The notes beneath the pieces were generated by a model, which was not told where the DNA came from, made no database searches, and saw only the letters and a program-made list of their open reading frames with translations. DNA of 64,000 nucleotides from Streptomyces hundungensis (lineage in GTDB: Bacteria; Actinomycetota; Actinomycetes; Streptomycetales; Streptomycetaceae): contig NZ_CP032698.1 of assembly GCF_003627815.1 (NCBI RefSeq), positions 2,294,001-2,358,000 on the forward strand, read 5' to 3'. Positions 36,018-44,736 of the stretch are shown in pieces (position 1 is the stretch's first letter; the number at the start of each line of letters is the position of its first letter). A program made the translations under genes and the position numbers.

Positions 36018-37142
36018 CTAGCTCTTGGCGGCGGTGGCCTTGGCCGTCTTGGCCTTGGTGGCCGGGGCGGGCACCGCGGCCGTGTCGGTCGCGGGGGTCG
36101 TCTCGCCCGCCGCGTCCTTGGCGGGCTCGGCGGCCGGGGCTTCGGGACGGACTCCGACGCCCAGCTTTTCGAGGATCTTCTTCTCGATCTCGTTGGCGAG
36201 GTCGGGGTTGTCCTTGAGGAAGTTGCGGGCGTTCTCCTTGCCCTGGCCGAGCTGGTCGCCTTCGTAGGTGTACCAGGCGCCGGCCTTGCGGACGAAGCCG
36301 TGCTCGACGCCCATGTCGATCAGGCCGCCCTCGCGGCTGATGCCCTGGCCGTAGAGGATGTCGAACTCGGCCTGCTTGAAGGGCGGCGCGACCTTGTTCT
36401 TGACGACCTTGACGCGGGTGCGGTTGCCGACCGCGTCGGTGCCGTCCTTGAGGGTTTCGATGCGGCGGATGTCGAGGCGTACGGAGGCGTAGAACTTCAG
36501 CGCCCGGCCACCGGTGGTGGTCTCGGGGGAGCCGAACATCACGCCGATCTTCTCGCGGAGCTGGTTGATGAAGATCGCGGTGGTCTTGGACTGGTTGAGT
36601 GCGCTGGTGATCTTCCGGAGTGCCTGGCTCATCAGACGGGCCTGGAGGCCGACGTGCGAGTCACCCATCTCGCCTTCGATTTCCGCGCGCGGCACCAGGG
36701 CCGCCACGGAGTCGATGACGATCAGGTCGAGGGCGCCGGAGCGGACCAGCATGTCGACGATTTCGAGGGCCTGCTCGCCGTTGTCGGGCTGCGACAGGAT
36801 GAGGTTGTCGATGTCGACGCCGAGCTTCTTGGCGTACTCGGGGTCGAGGGCGTGCTCGGCGTCGATGAAGGCCACCGAGCCGCCGAGCTTCTGCGCGTTC
36901 GCCACCGCGTGCAGGGTCAGGGTCGTCTTGCCGGAGGACTCCGGGCCGTAGACCTCCACCACACGGCCGCGCGGCAGGCCGCCGACGCCGAGCGCCACGT
37001 CGAGCGCGGTCGACCCGGTGGGGATGACCTCGATGGGCTCGTTCGGCCGCTCGCCCAGGCGCATCACCGCGCCCTTCCCGAATTGCCGTTCAATCTGTGC
37101 GAGCGCGGCGTCGAGCGCCTTCTCGCGGTCAGTACCTGCCAT
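36018..37142 (-). CDS. recA: Recombinase RecA
   Basis: DNA recombinase and SOS coprotease, 374 residues from the ATG at 37142; the longer frame crosses the SOS promoter. Walker A GPESSGKT at 66-73, Walker [24 protein letters not shown]2 loop [21 protein letters not shown]. The C-terminal Ala/Lys-rich tail ([12 protein letters not shown]) is typical of streptomycetes. The prophage begins 555 bp upstream of this start. Confidence 0.98.
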   Translation of the reverse strand: MAGTDREKALDAALAQIERQFGKGAVMRLGERPNEPIEVIPTGSTALDVALGVGGLPRGRVVEVYGPESSGKTTLTLHAVANAQKLGGSVAFIDAEHALDPEYAKKLGVDIDNLILSQPDNGEQALEIVDMLVRSGALDLIVIDSVAALVPRAEIEGEMGDSHVGLQARLMSQALRKITSALNQSKTTAIFINQLREKIGVMFGSPETTTGGRALKFYASVRLDIRRIETLKDGTDAVGNRTRVKVVKNKVAPPFKQAEFDILYGQGISREGGLIDMGVEHGFVRKAGAWYTYEGDQLGQGKENARNFLKDNPDLANEIEKKILEKLGVGVRPEAPAAEPAKDAAGETTPATDTAAVPAPATKAKTAKATAAKS

Positions 37143-37291
37143 GGGTTCCACCCGATTTGCTTGAGTCGATCGCTTCACGTGAAAGACGCTATCCCCTGCC
37201 ACTGACAATGGGCTCCGGCGTCCTTCCAGCCTGTGGATAACTCCACCGGAAACGCGGTGGAACCCTTGGGAACACAGGGCCGGAGTCCCAT

Positions 37292-37307
37292 CAGAATGGA
37301 TGTTCGA
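37292..37307 (-). promoter_or_regulatory. LexA (SOS) box of recA
   Basis: On the minus strand TCGAACATCCATTCTG: perfect left half TCGAAC and a partial right half, 150 bp upstream of recA. The remaining recA upstream region, 37143-37442, shows no gene. Confidence 0.75.
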
Positions 37308-37442
37308 TTTTGGTGTCAAGCGCACCACGCGGAGCGGAGTACCCCGTTCCCTCTCCTCCATCCTCCGCGACAAAGGGAACATTTCGGTCGGCCGCGGTGT
37401 CCGCCCCGCCCCGGGATGCCGGGCGGCGGCCCCGGGAGGTGG

Positions 37443-37697
37443 TCAGGCGGTGTCGGTGGCGTCTTGGCCGCGCGGCTGATGCCTGCCGTGCATCCTCGGG
37501 TCGTCCGTCACGTCGTACCGCTTCACATAGGCGCCGAGGAACGCCTGGAGGGTGGCGACGGCCGGGATGGCGATGAGGGCGCCGACCGCGCCCATGAGGG
37601 CGGTGCCGGCGATCACCGAGCCGAAGGCGACGGCCGGGTGGATGTCCACGGTCTTCGCGGTGAGCTTGGGCTGGAGCATGTAGTTCTCGAACTGCTG
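37443..37697 (-). pseudogene. 3' fragment of AI-2E family transporter gene, cut by prophage
   Basis: About 84 C-terminal residues of a PerM/AI-2E membrane transporter: QQFENYMLQPKLTAKTV and FGSVIAGTALMGAVGALIAIPAVATLQAFLGAYVKRYDV are conserved family sequence. Upstream of QQF the frame runs into phage DNA (MCISLSLS) and ends at 37721, so the 5' part must lie beyond the far prophage end. The frame could still give a short peptide from 37721, but no functional transporter. Confidence 0.85.
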
Positions 37698-37727
37698 CGA
37701 AAGTGAAAGGCTGATACACATACCGAC
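37685..37727. other. Prophage left attachment junction (attL)
   Basis: Host AI-2E coding sequence stops matching its family at about 37697 (codons for QQ) and the serine integrase starts at 37728. The crossover for the integrase must lie here; the exact 2-bp core cannot be set without attR or an empty site. Confidence 0.6.
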
Positions 37728-39356
37728 ATGCCGAGCGACACAGACATAACACTTGAACCAGACAGGTCCTCATGGAGCCCGCAGGAGCTTGCGGAGCTGG
37801 ACCGCTGGCGCGACATGCAGCGGGGGCTGCCGAGCGACGCCCCCCGGGGGCTGCTCTCCGTCCGGCTGTCGGTCTTCACGGACGAGACAACCTCTCCCGT
37901 CCGCCAAGAGCTGGACCTCTGGGCCCTGGCCACGCAGAAGGGCGTGAGGGTCGTAGGCGTCGCCTCCGACCTCAACCAGTCGGCCACGAAGATCCCGCCA
38001 TGGAAGCGGAAGGCCCTTGGGCACTGGCTTCACGAGAGGGCCCCGGAGTTTGACGTCCTCCTCTTCTGGAAGCTCGATCGATTCATTCGGCAGATCTACG
38101 ACCTGCACTTGATGATCGAGTGGTGCCAGGAGTTCGGCAAGAACATGATCTCGAAGATCGAGGAGTTGGACATCAAGTCCACCTTCGGTCAGATGATGGT
38201 CACGATGATCGCCGGAATGGCGAGGATCGAAGCCGAGAACATGGGCATCCGCCTCACTTCTCTCTGGCAGTACGCCCGTACCACCTCACGATGGGTGGTG
38301 GGTCAGCCGGTATTCGGATACCACACCGTTAAGGACCCGAAGACCAAGGAAACCTCCCTGGCCGTCACTCCAGAGCGGGCAGTGATGCTTAGGTGGGCCC
38401 GACTCATGCGCGTCAAGCGGAAGCGGTCCTACGGGTTTATTTGCAGGGTATTGAACCGCGCTGGCTTCAGGACTGCACAGGGGAAGCTGTGGAGGGTCAC
38501 AGGCCTGATCCGGATCATGAGGAATCCCGCACTCATGGGAGTCAGGATCATCTCCGACGGAAAGCCTGGAAGGTACAACCCTCCCCGGATCTTCTACGGG
38601 GCGGATGGCAACCCCGTGCGAGTGGCGGAGCCAATCTACACAGAGCTGGAGTTCGCCGAACTCGTTGAGTTCGACATGTCCAAGCAGCAGGTGCATCCGC
38701 CGAAGCAGAAGAAGGCTACGAGCTTCCTGGACGTAATCAAGTGCGGTTACTGCCTGGGCAACATGATCTACCAGGCCAACAAGAAGAAGGACAAGAAGGG
38801 AAACATCACCAAGATCCTGGAGTACATCCGCTGCTTCTCCACAGTCAGCAAACCATGTGATCACAGGCCATCCGGCAAGCCAGCTGAGGTCTACGGATCG
38901 CTGGTCCAAGCCGTCTTGGATGAGATTGGCGACTACGAGGTGGTTGAGCGGGTCTACCACAAGGGAGAGGAGACAGCTAAGCGCCGAAAGGAGCTGGAGC
39001 AGTCCATCCAGTTCTACGTAGCCGGCCTCGCGCCGGGCGGACAGTTCTCGGTAGGCGGGTTCCTCCAGAAGACAGCCGAGGATGCACTACAGAAGCACAA
39101 TGCAGAGCTGAGCGGGCTGCCGGAGGAGGCGTCTACGGATCATTGGCAGTACAAGCAGCTTGAGGGTACTTACCGTCAGCGCTGGCTCATGGGCGACACA
39201 GAGCAGATGGAGGAAGACCTCCTGCGGGGTGGCATCAAGTTCCTGGTCTACGACGACCACGCCAAGCTGGTGGTTCCCGAGGACGTAAAGAAGAGGCTGG
39301 TCCTGCGGGACAACTACTTCTCCGAAGGGCGGCTTCGAAGCAAGGTGACCGTGTAA
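37728..39356 (+). CDS. int: Large serine integrase
   Basis: 542-residue phage integrase of the serine recombinase family. The catalytic Ser48 lies in VRLSVFTDETTSPVRQ, followed by DVLLFWKLDRFIRQIYDL and MARIEAENMGIRL of the resolvase domain. Then come the Recombinase domain (GYHTVKDPKTKE through MGVRIISDGKPGRYN) and a zinc ribbon (CGYC ... RCFSTVSKPC) with coiled-coil. It recombines attP with an attB inside the AI-2E gene. Excision would need a recombination directionality factor, not identified here. Confidence 0.95.
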   Translation: MPSDTDITLEPDRSSWSPQELAELDRWRDMQRGLPSDAPRGLLSVRLSVFTDETTSPVRQELDLWALATQKGVRVVGVASDLNQSATKIPPWKRKALGHWLHERAPEFDVLLFWKLDRFIRQIYDLHLMIEWCQEFGKNMISKIEELDIKSTFGQMMVTMIAGMARIEAENMGIRLTSLWQYARTTSRWVVGQPVFGYHTVKDPKTKETSLAVTPERAVMLRWARLMRVKRKRSYGFICRVLNRAGFRTAQGKLWRVTGLIRIMRNPALMGVRIISDGKPGRYNPPRIFYGADGNPVRVAEPIYTELEFAELVEFDMSKQQVHPPKQKKATSFLDVIKCGYCLGNMIYQANKKKDKKGNITKILEYIRCFSTVSKPCDHRPSGKPAEVYGSLVQAVLDEIGDYEVVERVYHKGEETAKRRKELEQSIQFYVAGLAPGGQFSVGGFLQKTAEDALQKHNAELSGLPEEASTDHWQYKQLEGTYRQRWLMGDTEQMEEDLLRGGIKFLVYDDHAKLVVPEDVKKRLVLRDNYFSEGRLRSKVTV

Positions 39357-39368
39357 ACAAGCAAGACT

Positions 39369-39396
39369 GCCCCCTCCAGTCCATGCTGGAGGGGGC
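39369..39396 (+). terminator. Hairpin terminator after the integrase
   Basis: GCCCCCTCCAG and its exact complement with a 6-nt loop, followed by TTCTTCGT, 12 bp after the integrase stop. Confidence 0.85.
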
Positions 39397-39408
39397 TTCT
39401 TCGTGGCC

Positions 39409-39507
39409 TCATTCAGACTCGCCGGGGGCCGCCAGAGGGCCGTACACCTTGTCCCGGACGACGGTCTCGTTGCCCTCAGAGTCCACGCGGACAGTGATCA
39501 CGCGCAC
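39409..39507 (-). CDS. Small hypothetical phage protein
   Basis: 32 residues (start VRVITVRVDSEGNET) from the GTG at 39507, preceded by AGGGGG and a stoperator-like site at 39520. The frame is open up to an ATG at 39624, but that longer version would translate through a terminator-like hairpin and two stoperator sites, so I prefer the short form. No function recognised. Confidence 0.4.
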   Translation of the reverse strand: MRVITVRVDSEGNETVVRDKVYGPLAAPGESE

Positions 39508-39519
39508 GACGCCCCCTAG

Positions 39520-39536
39520 TGTCACATTCCAACTTG
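39520..39536 (-). promoter_or_regulatory. Stoperator-like site 1
   Basis: Minus-strand CAAGTTGGAATGTGACA; one mismatch to the prophage consensus CAAGTTGGGATGTGACA. Lies upstream of the small gene at 39409. Confidence 0.7.
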
Positions 39537-39551
39537 TAGTGAACGCAAAGA

Positions 39552-39569
39552 CCCCCTCACCAGAGGGGG
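39552..39569 (-). terminator. Hairpin between stoperator sites 1 and 2
   Basis: CCCCCTC/GAGGGGG with a 4-nt loop, followed on the minus strand by TCTTTG. Could end leftward transcription of the early arm. Confidence 0.55.
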
Positions 39570-39599
39570 CCCTCTTTACGACACCAACCGTAGCACGAA

Positions 39600-39616
39600 T
39601 GTCACATCCCAACTTG
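39600..39616 (-). promoter_or_regulatory. Stoperator-like site 2
   Basis: Exact minus-strand CAAGTTGGGATGTGACA, 80 bp from site 1. Confidence 0.75.
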
Positions 39617-39723
39617 CTCGGCATGAACCATCCCTCCCGGAGCTGGCAGGTGGACAGTTAGTTCACGCAACCACCCCACCTGGGGCTGGTACCACCGCTT
39701 CCGAGCGGGCAAGATCAGTCACC

Positions 39724-40737
39724 ATGACGACTTCCGTTCTGGTCATGGGTGGCTCTCACTTCCTCGGACGCGCCGTAGCGGTTGAGGCTCTACGGCGCGG
39801 CTGGTCCGTAACCGTCTTCAACCGGGGCAAGACTGGAAGGAACCCCGAAGGAGTGCACGCCATCCAGGGCGACCGCACCAACCGGAAGGACTTGGAGCAC
39901 CTGGCCGGCGTCGGCCCTTGGGACGCGATTATCGACACCTCTGGGATGTCCGCCGACGTAGTAGACCTCGCGACCCAAGCCTTGGCCGAGGCGGCGAGCA
40001 GGTACGTCTACGTGTCCACAGTGTCGGTCTATGCGGGATGGCCGCTTCTCCCGCTCACTGAGGATCTGCCAACTCTCGCGGAGGCCGATCCGGTATCGGG
40101 CATGCCGGACGACGTGAACGTGTCGTACGGGGTAGACAAAGCCGATGCGGAGAAGTCTGCGCAGACGAACCTGGGACGCAAGCTGACCATTCTGCGCCCT
40201 GGCGTCATCTTGGGCCCGGAGGAGTACGTGGGTCGGCTGCCCTGGTGGTTGAACCGAATCGAGCGTGGTGGCCGTGTCCTGGCTCCCGGCAACCCGGCTC
40301 AGACCATCGCACCTGTTGACGCCCGCGATGTTGCCACTTTCGCATGCGGTCGAGTGGAGGCCGGCCGCGGAGCCGAAGTCTTCAACCTGACCGCCCCGAA
40401 AAACCACGCGACGATGGGGAGCTTCCTCCGGGCCTGCATCGAGGTAATCGGAGCAGAAGCGACCTTGGAGTGGGTGGACGAAGACTGGCTTCTCGACCAA
40501 GGGGTGAAGCAGTGGACCGAACTGCCGCTCTGGAGGACGTACCCGGGAACGTGGACCGTCTCTGGCGTGCGCGCCCAGGAGGCCGGTCTTAGGTGTCGGC
40601 CTCTGTCGGAAACCGTCGCTGATACCTGGGCATGGCTGTCATCTGGAGAGACCGCCGTGGAGAACGAGAGGGCAGCCCACATCGGGCTCTCGGAGGAGAA
40701 GGAAGCCACCCTGCTCACTGCCTGGGACGCTCGCTAG
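39724..40737 (+). CDS. NAD-dependent epimerase/reductase (extended SDR), cargo
   Basis: 337-residue extended short-chain dehydrogenase-like protein from the ATG at 39724. The nucleotide-binding motif reads LVMGGSHFLGRAVAVEAL, a GGxxFxG form usual for atypical epimerases and isoflavone-reductase-like members; the active-site area has YVSTVSVYAGWP and SYGVDKADAEK (YxxxK intact). Not a normal phage gene. Its stop overlaps that of the convergent TPR regulator (CTAG). Possible tailoring enzyme of the neighbouring peptide cassette; that link is speculative. Confidence 0.8.
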   Translation: MTTSVLVMGGSHFLGRAVAVEALRRGWSVTVFNRGKTGRNPEGVHAIQGDRTNRKDLEHLAGVGPWDAIIDTSGMSADVVDLATQALAEAASRYVYVSTVSVYAGWPLLPLTEDLPTLAEADPVSGMPDDVNVSYGVDKADAEKSAQTNLGRKLTILRPGVILGPEEYVGRLPWWLNRIERGGRVLAPGNPAQTIAPVDARDVATFACGRVEAGRGAEVFNLTAPKNHATMGSFLRACIEVIGAEATLEWVDEDWLLDQGVKQWTELPLWRTYPGTWTVSGVRAQEAGLRCRPLSETVADTWAWLSSGETAVENERAAHIGLSEEKEATLLTAWDAR

Positions 40738-42086
40738 CTTCCGAGCTGGTAGCGCGGGGCTCCAGGCAGGGTAGACCTGGCGGAGTCCCGCCTGAAGCCT
40801 TCGATGTGGTGTCCCAGCTCAACGGCCTCGTTGTGCCTGTGGAGCGCCGGAACGGTGAGCTGGCTCCGGACACCTTGGAGGCGCGCCAGAAGCCCGTCCA
40901 CCCGCTGCTCGGGCGGGAGGTCGAACACCGGCTGCAAGGTCGCGACGGCCGACGCCAGGTCGGTATTGAGGAGTTGCGCGAGTGCGAGGTCCACGGTGGC
41001 CTCCATCTCGACCTTCACGGATCGCTGACTGGCAGTCCGCATCTGAATGAGGTCAAGCGCGCGGGTGGATGCCTCGACGGCGCTCGCACCGTCTTGGATC
41101 AGTAGCCATGAACTCCCGGCCGACATGGCTGCTCGCTCCGACGAGAACCCAAATTCGCCGCCCATGTCGTCATGATGATCATCGCGGATGTCCGGGTCCG
41201 CCTGCTCAGCCGCTTCGAGTTCGTACCGAACGCGACCCGGGTCTCCCAGGTGCGCGTACGTCCGTGCCGCGATGCTGTGAAGCCGACGCTTGGCGGTACC
41301 AGACCTAGCCAGCCCCTGCGCTGCCTGAACGTGCTCCAGGGCCTCCGCAGGCCGACCGTCCCAGTAGGCCAGGAGGGCCAGGTTCCCGCCGCACCAGGCG
41401 ATCAGCGGGGCATGGTCGATGGGCCTCACGTATGTGAGGGCCGCCATAGTCAGGGTCTCGGCGGCGTCCTGGGAGCCAAGATCGAAGGCGGCAGATGCGA
41501 GAAGCGCGCACGCCTGTCCGGCGAGGAGATAGAGCTCGGAGGATTGGGTCGGACGGTGGGTGAGGGCCATGCGCCGTTCAATCGTGTCCCGGATCGTCCT
41601 GGCCTTGACGAAGATCTCAGCGGCCGGCTTCTGGTGGTAGCTGCGAGCCAGGCCCCGGAGCTGGGTGCGAAGAAGTTGGATGGCCTCGGGGGTCAGGGAC
41701 AAGGAGGCGGCGTCGCCAGCGTGCGAGGCGGCGTCGTGTGCAGTCATGAGGAGGTCTTCTTCCGTTATGTGCGGGTGCTGCACTACCGAGAGAGATGACG
41801 CGGGTTCCATCTGTCGCGTACCCACGGGTGCCATCAGCAGCTCGACCGGTTGACGGAAGAGTTCTTCCAGGATCAGTCGGGCGTACGGCTGTGGGGCTGC
41901 CTTCGCTGCGAGCCATCGGGACCACTGTCTTGGGCCCACGGTCTCGCGGCTGAGCTTGGGGTCGTTGTTCCGGTGTCCCAGTCGGCGTGCTGTCTGCTCG
42001 TACTTCGGGAGGAACAAGGCGTAGGACTCGATGCCCGCTTCTCGTGCGAGCTTGCGCAGGAGCGTTGCCTGTTCTTCTTCCGACAT
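40734..42086 (-). CDS. TPR-containing transcriptional regulator-like protein, cargo
   Basis: 450-residue protein from the ATG at 42086 (GGGAGAG upstream). The N-terminal ~90 residues (LRKLAREAGIESYALFLPKYEQTARRLG, PRQWSRWLAAKAAPQPYARLILEELF) resemble the degenerate helix-turn-helix head of Streptomyces TPR regulators; the rest is alpha-helical repeats. Divergent from the small-protein/peptide genes at 42318-43967, which it probably controls. Such regulators often accompany small-peptide loci in Streptomyces. Confidence 0.7.
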   Translation of the reverse strand: MSEEEQATLLRKLAREAGIESYALFLPKYEQTARRLGHRNNDPKLSRETVGPRQWSRWLAAKAAPQPYARLILEELFRQPVELLMAPVGTRQMEPASSLSVVQHPHITEEDLLMTAHDAASHAGDAASLSLTPEAIQLLRTQLRGLARSYHQKPAAEIFVKARTIRDTIERRMALTHRPTQSSELYLLAGQACALLASAAFDLGSQDAAETLTMAALTYVRPIDHAPLIAWCGGNLALLAYWDGRPAEALEHVQAAQGLARSGTAKRRLHSIAARTYAHLGDPGRVRYELEAAEQADPDIRDDHHDDMGGEFGFSSERAAMSAGSSWLLIQDGASAVEASTRALDLIQMRTASQRSVKVEMEATVDLALAQLLNTDLASAVATLQPVFDLPPEQRVDGLLARLQGVRSQLTVPALHRHNEAVELGHHIEGFRRDSARSTLPGAPRYQLGS

Positions 42087-42317
42087 GCCGGCTCTCCCGT
42101 GTCGTGTCGAGCTTCCCCTCTGAAGTATCACCAACTCCCCGGGGTCTGTTAGCGGTTTCGGCGTGAGACCGCAAGGTGTCGGCTCGAAGTCTTCGAGCGG
42201 ACTTCTGCATCAATGACGGTCCCTCAGATGACTGCTGAAAGTCGTGGAGAAGTCCCTAGATCGCTCCGATGCTTTACGTCACGCCAACAACGGCGGGTGA
42301 CGACGGAGGTGCAGACG

Positions 42318-42536
42318 GTGGTGAAGCTCATCAGCTCCTGTACGGACGAAGCCTCGGAGAGGGCGCCCGCCAATGACCCCCCGCCGCAGCCCCGTTGTAT
42401 GCCTTGCTTGGCCAAGTCCGAGGCTCGTGAGGACGCCTACGCGGCTGGCGACTTGCGGACGGTGGGCGAGTGCAACCGAGAGATTCTGCGTCACCCCCAC
42501 TTGAACCGCCCGGTCAGATCGGGGTGGACCTCGTGA
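42318..42536 (+). CDS. Small cysteine-containing protein, cargo
   Basis: 72 residues from the GTG at 42318 (GGAGGTG 7 nt upstream), with CMPCLAKSEAREDAYAAGDLRTVGECNREILRH. The frame is open from 42213 but the earlier ATG lacks a ribosome site. Its stop overlaps the next start (TGATG). Function unknown. Confidence 0.55.
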   Translation: MVKLISSCTDEASERAPANDPPPQPRCMPCLAKSEAREDAYAAGDLRTVGECNREILRHPHLNRPVRSGWTS

Positions 42537-42685
42537 TGACCATCCGTATCTCGCGGGACAACGGCCAAACCTTCGGCGGGCAGGTCGTGTATCGCGTGAA
42601 TGAGGAAAAGCCGCGAGAGCCCGAGGCGACCCATATCTGGCCTCCCTGCCAGTGCCACCGCTGCAAGCAGCGGCGCTCGGCGTGA
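42536..42685 (+). CDS. Small basic protein with CQCHRC motif, cargo
   Basis: 49 residues (MTIRISRDNGQTFGGQ...), ending in a possible metal-binding CQCHRCKQRR tail. Coupled to the upstream gene by a TGATG overlap. Function unknown; 42686-42846 after it is non-coding. Confidence 0.55.
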   Translation: MTIRISRDNGQTFGGQVVYRVNEEKPREPEATHIWPPCQCHRCKQRRSA

Positions 42686-42846
42686 GGTGGCGCCGGCCGT
42701 CCCTCGGTGACCTAGCCCTCGGGTGCGTCTGGGCGAGCGTTGTCGCCCTGTGCGTCAGTCGGATTGCCTCCGGCTGACCCAAAGTCCCCCGCTCCTCACG
42801 GGGCGGGTTGCAAGTGCCATCACGTTCATCCGACGAAGGAGAAGTT

Positions 42847-43002
42847 ATGCCCGTCAAGATCGAGCGCAACACCGACCAGTTCACCGGTCTGCTCGCCAGC
42901 GTCAAGGACGACCCTGAGCAGGTCACGGCCGGCATCAAGGCGCGGGTCTCCGCGGCTCAGGCCGATGAGCACGTCGTGATGATGGGCGGCTGGACCAACT
43001 AG
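42847..43002 (+). CDS. Putative RiPP precursor peptide (51 residues)
   Basis: Starts at the ATG at 42847 behind an excellent AAGGAG site. Begins MPVKIERNTDQFTGLLASVK, is charged and helical through residue 42 (a leader-like region), and ends HVVMMGGWTN. The next gene encodes an HExxH protein, with a strong hairpin between them, the layout expected when a precursor is made in excess of its enzyme. I do not recognise the peptide family. The alternative is a small regulatory protein. Confidence 0.65.
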   Translation: MPVKIERNTDQFTGLLASVKDDPEQVTAGIKARVSAAQADEHVVMMGGWTN

Positions 43003-43028
43003 TCCTCGCCTCGCACCACTTGCACAGA

Positions 43029-43062
43029 GCGCCCGGAGCGAGGTCGGTCCCGCTCCGGGCGC
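43029..43062 (+). promoter_or_regulatory. Intercistronic hairpin between peptide and HExxH gene
   Basis: GCGCCCGGAGCG and its perfect 12-bp complement around a 10-nt loop, 27 bp after the peptide stop and 33 bp before the enzyme start. Likely a partial terminator or RNA-stabilising stem that favours peptide over enzyme. Confidence 0.7.
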
Positions 43063-43094
43063 GCATCCCGTCCCCCTGGCAGAAGGACACGGCC

Positions 43095-43967
43095 ATGCAC
43101 ATGCTGAACGTCGGGCACTTGGTGGAGACTCTGGCCCGGTTCACCTACGCGATCAACGACGAGCACCCGGAGACGTACGAGGAGCTGCGTCCGGGGTACG
43201 TCAAGGCGATCAACACCCTGCGCCCTGAAGGGCTCCCGGCCGAGTTGCAGGGCTTCAAGATCGGCTACGAGGACAGCCCGTGGGTCGATCACTGCAAGCG
43301 GCAGGAGATCTTCCTGCACATCGTCGGCCCCGCCTCCCCCTCTGATGGGCCGACCCGCGAGGAGTGGGACCGGCAGATCATCGAGGCCCTGGACCTGATC
43401 GAGGAGATCCACCCCGGCCTCCGTCAGATGGTGGACCTGTTGGTGACGGACATCATCGTCTTGAACTCGGGTGCGGACGGTGGCGGCTCCGCGAACCAGA
43501 TGCCGGGCGTCGTGATGATGAGCCCTGGCTCCGCGTGGCTGACGCTCGACTACGCGATGTGCATCGTCCACGAGGGCCTGCACACGGGCCTGTTCGTCAT
43601 GGACTCGGTGTACCCGATGTTCACGCTCTCCCCGGACGAGCTGTCGAAGGACGAGAACCGGGCACTGAGCGCGGTCAAGATCGGCGAGAAACGACCGCTG
43701 CACGCGGCCCTGCACGCGGCGGCCGTCGCCGTGCCGCTCATGTTCATGGAGCACAGTCAGGGCGAGACCGTACTGGTGGATCAGTACACGGACTCCCTGC
43801 GCGACGCCTGCGACGACATGCAGACCAAGCGGGACCTGTTCACTCCGTACGGGCGGTTGATCCTGGACGAGATGACGGACTGGGCCAAAGCCGACCCGAT
43901 CAACTTCTTCCAGGTCGGCCAGGGCATCACGAGCGAGGAGTTCTCGGGCTATCGGCCCGCTGCCTGA
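43095..43967 (+). CDS. HExxH-motif protein, possible peptide-modifying enzyme
   Basis: 290 residues from the ATG at 43095 (AAGGA 9 nt upstream). Contains CIVHEGLHTGLF, giving HExxH at 159-163, and a later HAALHAAAVAVPLMFMEHSQGE helix that could supply a third ligand. Known families with this motif include zinc peptidases and the iron/2-oxoglutarate HExxH peptide beta-hydroxylases found beside RiPP precursors. Context with the 51-residue peptide favours the latter, but full-length homology cannot be checked here. No signal peptide. Confidence 0.65.
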   Translation: MHMLNVGHLVETLARFTYAINDEHPETYEELRPGYVKAINTLRPEGLPAELQGFKIGYEDSPWVDHCKRQEIFLHIVGPASPSDGPTREEWDRQIIEALDLIEEIHPGLRQMVDLLVTDIIVLNSGADGGGSANQMPGVVMMSPGSAWLTLDYAMCIVHEGLHTGLFVMDSVYPMFTLSPDELSKDENRALSAVKIGEKRPLHAALHAAAVAVPLMFMEHSQGETVLVDQYTDSLRDACDDMQTKRDLFTPYGRLILDEMTDWAKADPINFFQVGQGITSEEFSGYRPAA

Positions 43968-43968
43968 C

Positions 43969-44637
43969 CTACTCGAAGGCGAGTCCGGCCTCGCGTGCCA
44001 GGCTCAGGGCCAGCTCCATCGACCCTGGGCCTGCCACGGTGGTGCCCTTCAAGTAAGCCGCTCCACCAACATCGAGAAGCGTGCAGTTCTCGAATCGCAT
44101 GGAGCCGACTTTGGCGTTTCCGAATTGCACACCAGTCATGTCGCAGTTAATGAACTTGACGTTGTGGAATTCGGTGAACTGAAAGTCTGCCCCGGAGAGC
44201 CGGCAGTCCTCGAATACCGTCGCGTAGATCTTCATGTGCCGGAACATGCCGGGGGTTGCTACGCACCCGGAGAACGTCACGTCTCGGAAAGTCCCGGACT
44301 TCCACGAGGACCCAGTGAGCCTGCTTCCGGTCACGGTGGAGCGGAGCAGGGAGACGTCCGCGGCAGTGACCTGAGAGAAGTCGCAGGTCACCAACTCACT
44401 GTCACTGAACTGGGTTTGGCGCAGGTTGGTGCCGGTGAACCGGACGTTGGCGAACTTGCACCCCTCGGCTTCGGCGGCCTCGACCTCCCGGCCGACGAAG
44501 GTCTGACCGTCGAAAGACAGGCCCTTGAGGATCGCATCGTCCTCCAACTCGGACTCGCCCGCCGGCCGCAACACCGAAGGAATACGAGGACGCTCCGGCG
44601 CCTTGATCTTTCCACCTTGACGGGCAATCTGAGGCAT
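43969..44637 (-). CDS. Pentapeptide-repeat protein, cargo
   Basis: 222 residues from the ATG at 44637 (GGAG upstream). Repeats of the A(D/N)Lxx type are recognisable in FANVRFTGTNLRQTQFSDSELVTCDFSQ and CRLSGADFQFTEFHNVKFINCDMTGVQFGNAKV. Such proteins form right-handed beta-helices; some protect DNA gyrase by DNA mimicry, others confer self-resistance in peptide clusters. Stops 1 bp from the convergent HExxH gene. Confidence 0.8.
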   Translation of the reverse strand: MPQIARQGGKIKAPERPRIPSVLRPAGESELEDDAILKGLSFDGQTFVGREVEAAEAEGCKFANVRFTGTNLRQTQFSDSELVTCDFSQVTAADVSLLRSTVTGSRLTGSSWKSGTFRDVTFSGCVATPGMFRHMKIYATVFEDCRLSGADFQFTEFHNVKFINCDMTGVQFGNAKVGSMRFENCTLLDVGGAAYLKGTTVAGPGSMELALSLAREAGLAFE

Positions 44638-44736
44638 GGGAGATCTCCAATTCTTCGAGACGGTCCGGAGCCTCAGAGTCTAGCCACAAAACACCCCCCG
44701 ATAAGAACTCTACCGCCCGCAAGGACCCAAGAATTC

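Noticed and set aside
37728..39356. Integrase as part of a conjugative element (AICE) rather than a phage
   Set aside because: No Tra/FtsK or RepSA genes; terminases, HNH, endonuclease VII and the phage replication set show a prophage.
39409..39624. 71-residue version of the small gene
   Set aside because: The longer frame would translate two stoperator sites and a terminator-like hairpin; the shorter GTG start with AGGGGG fits better, though the long form is not excluded.
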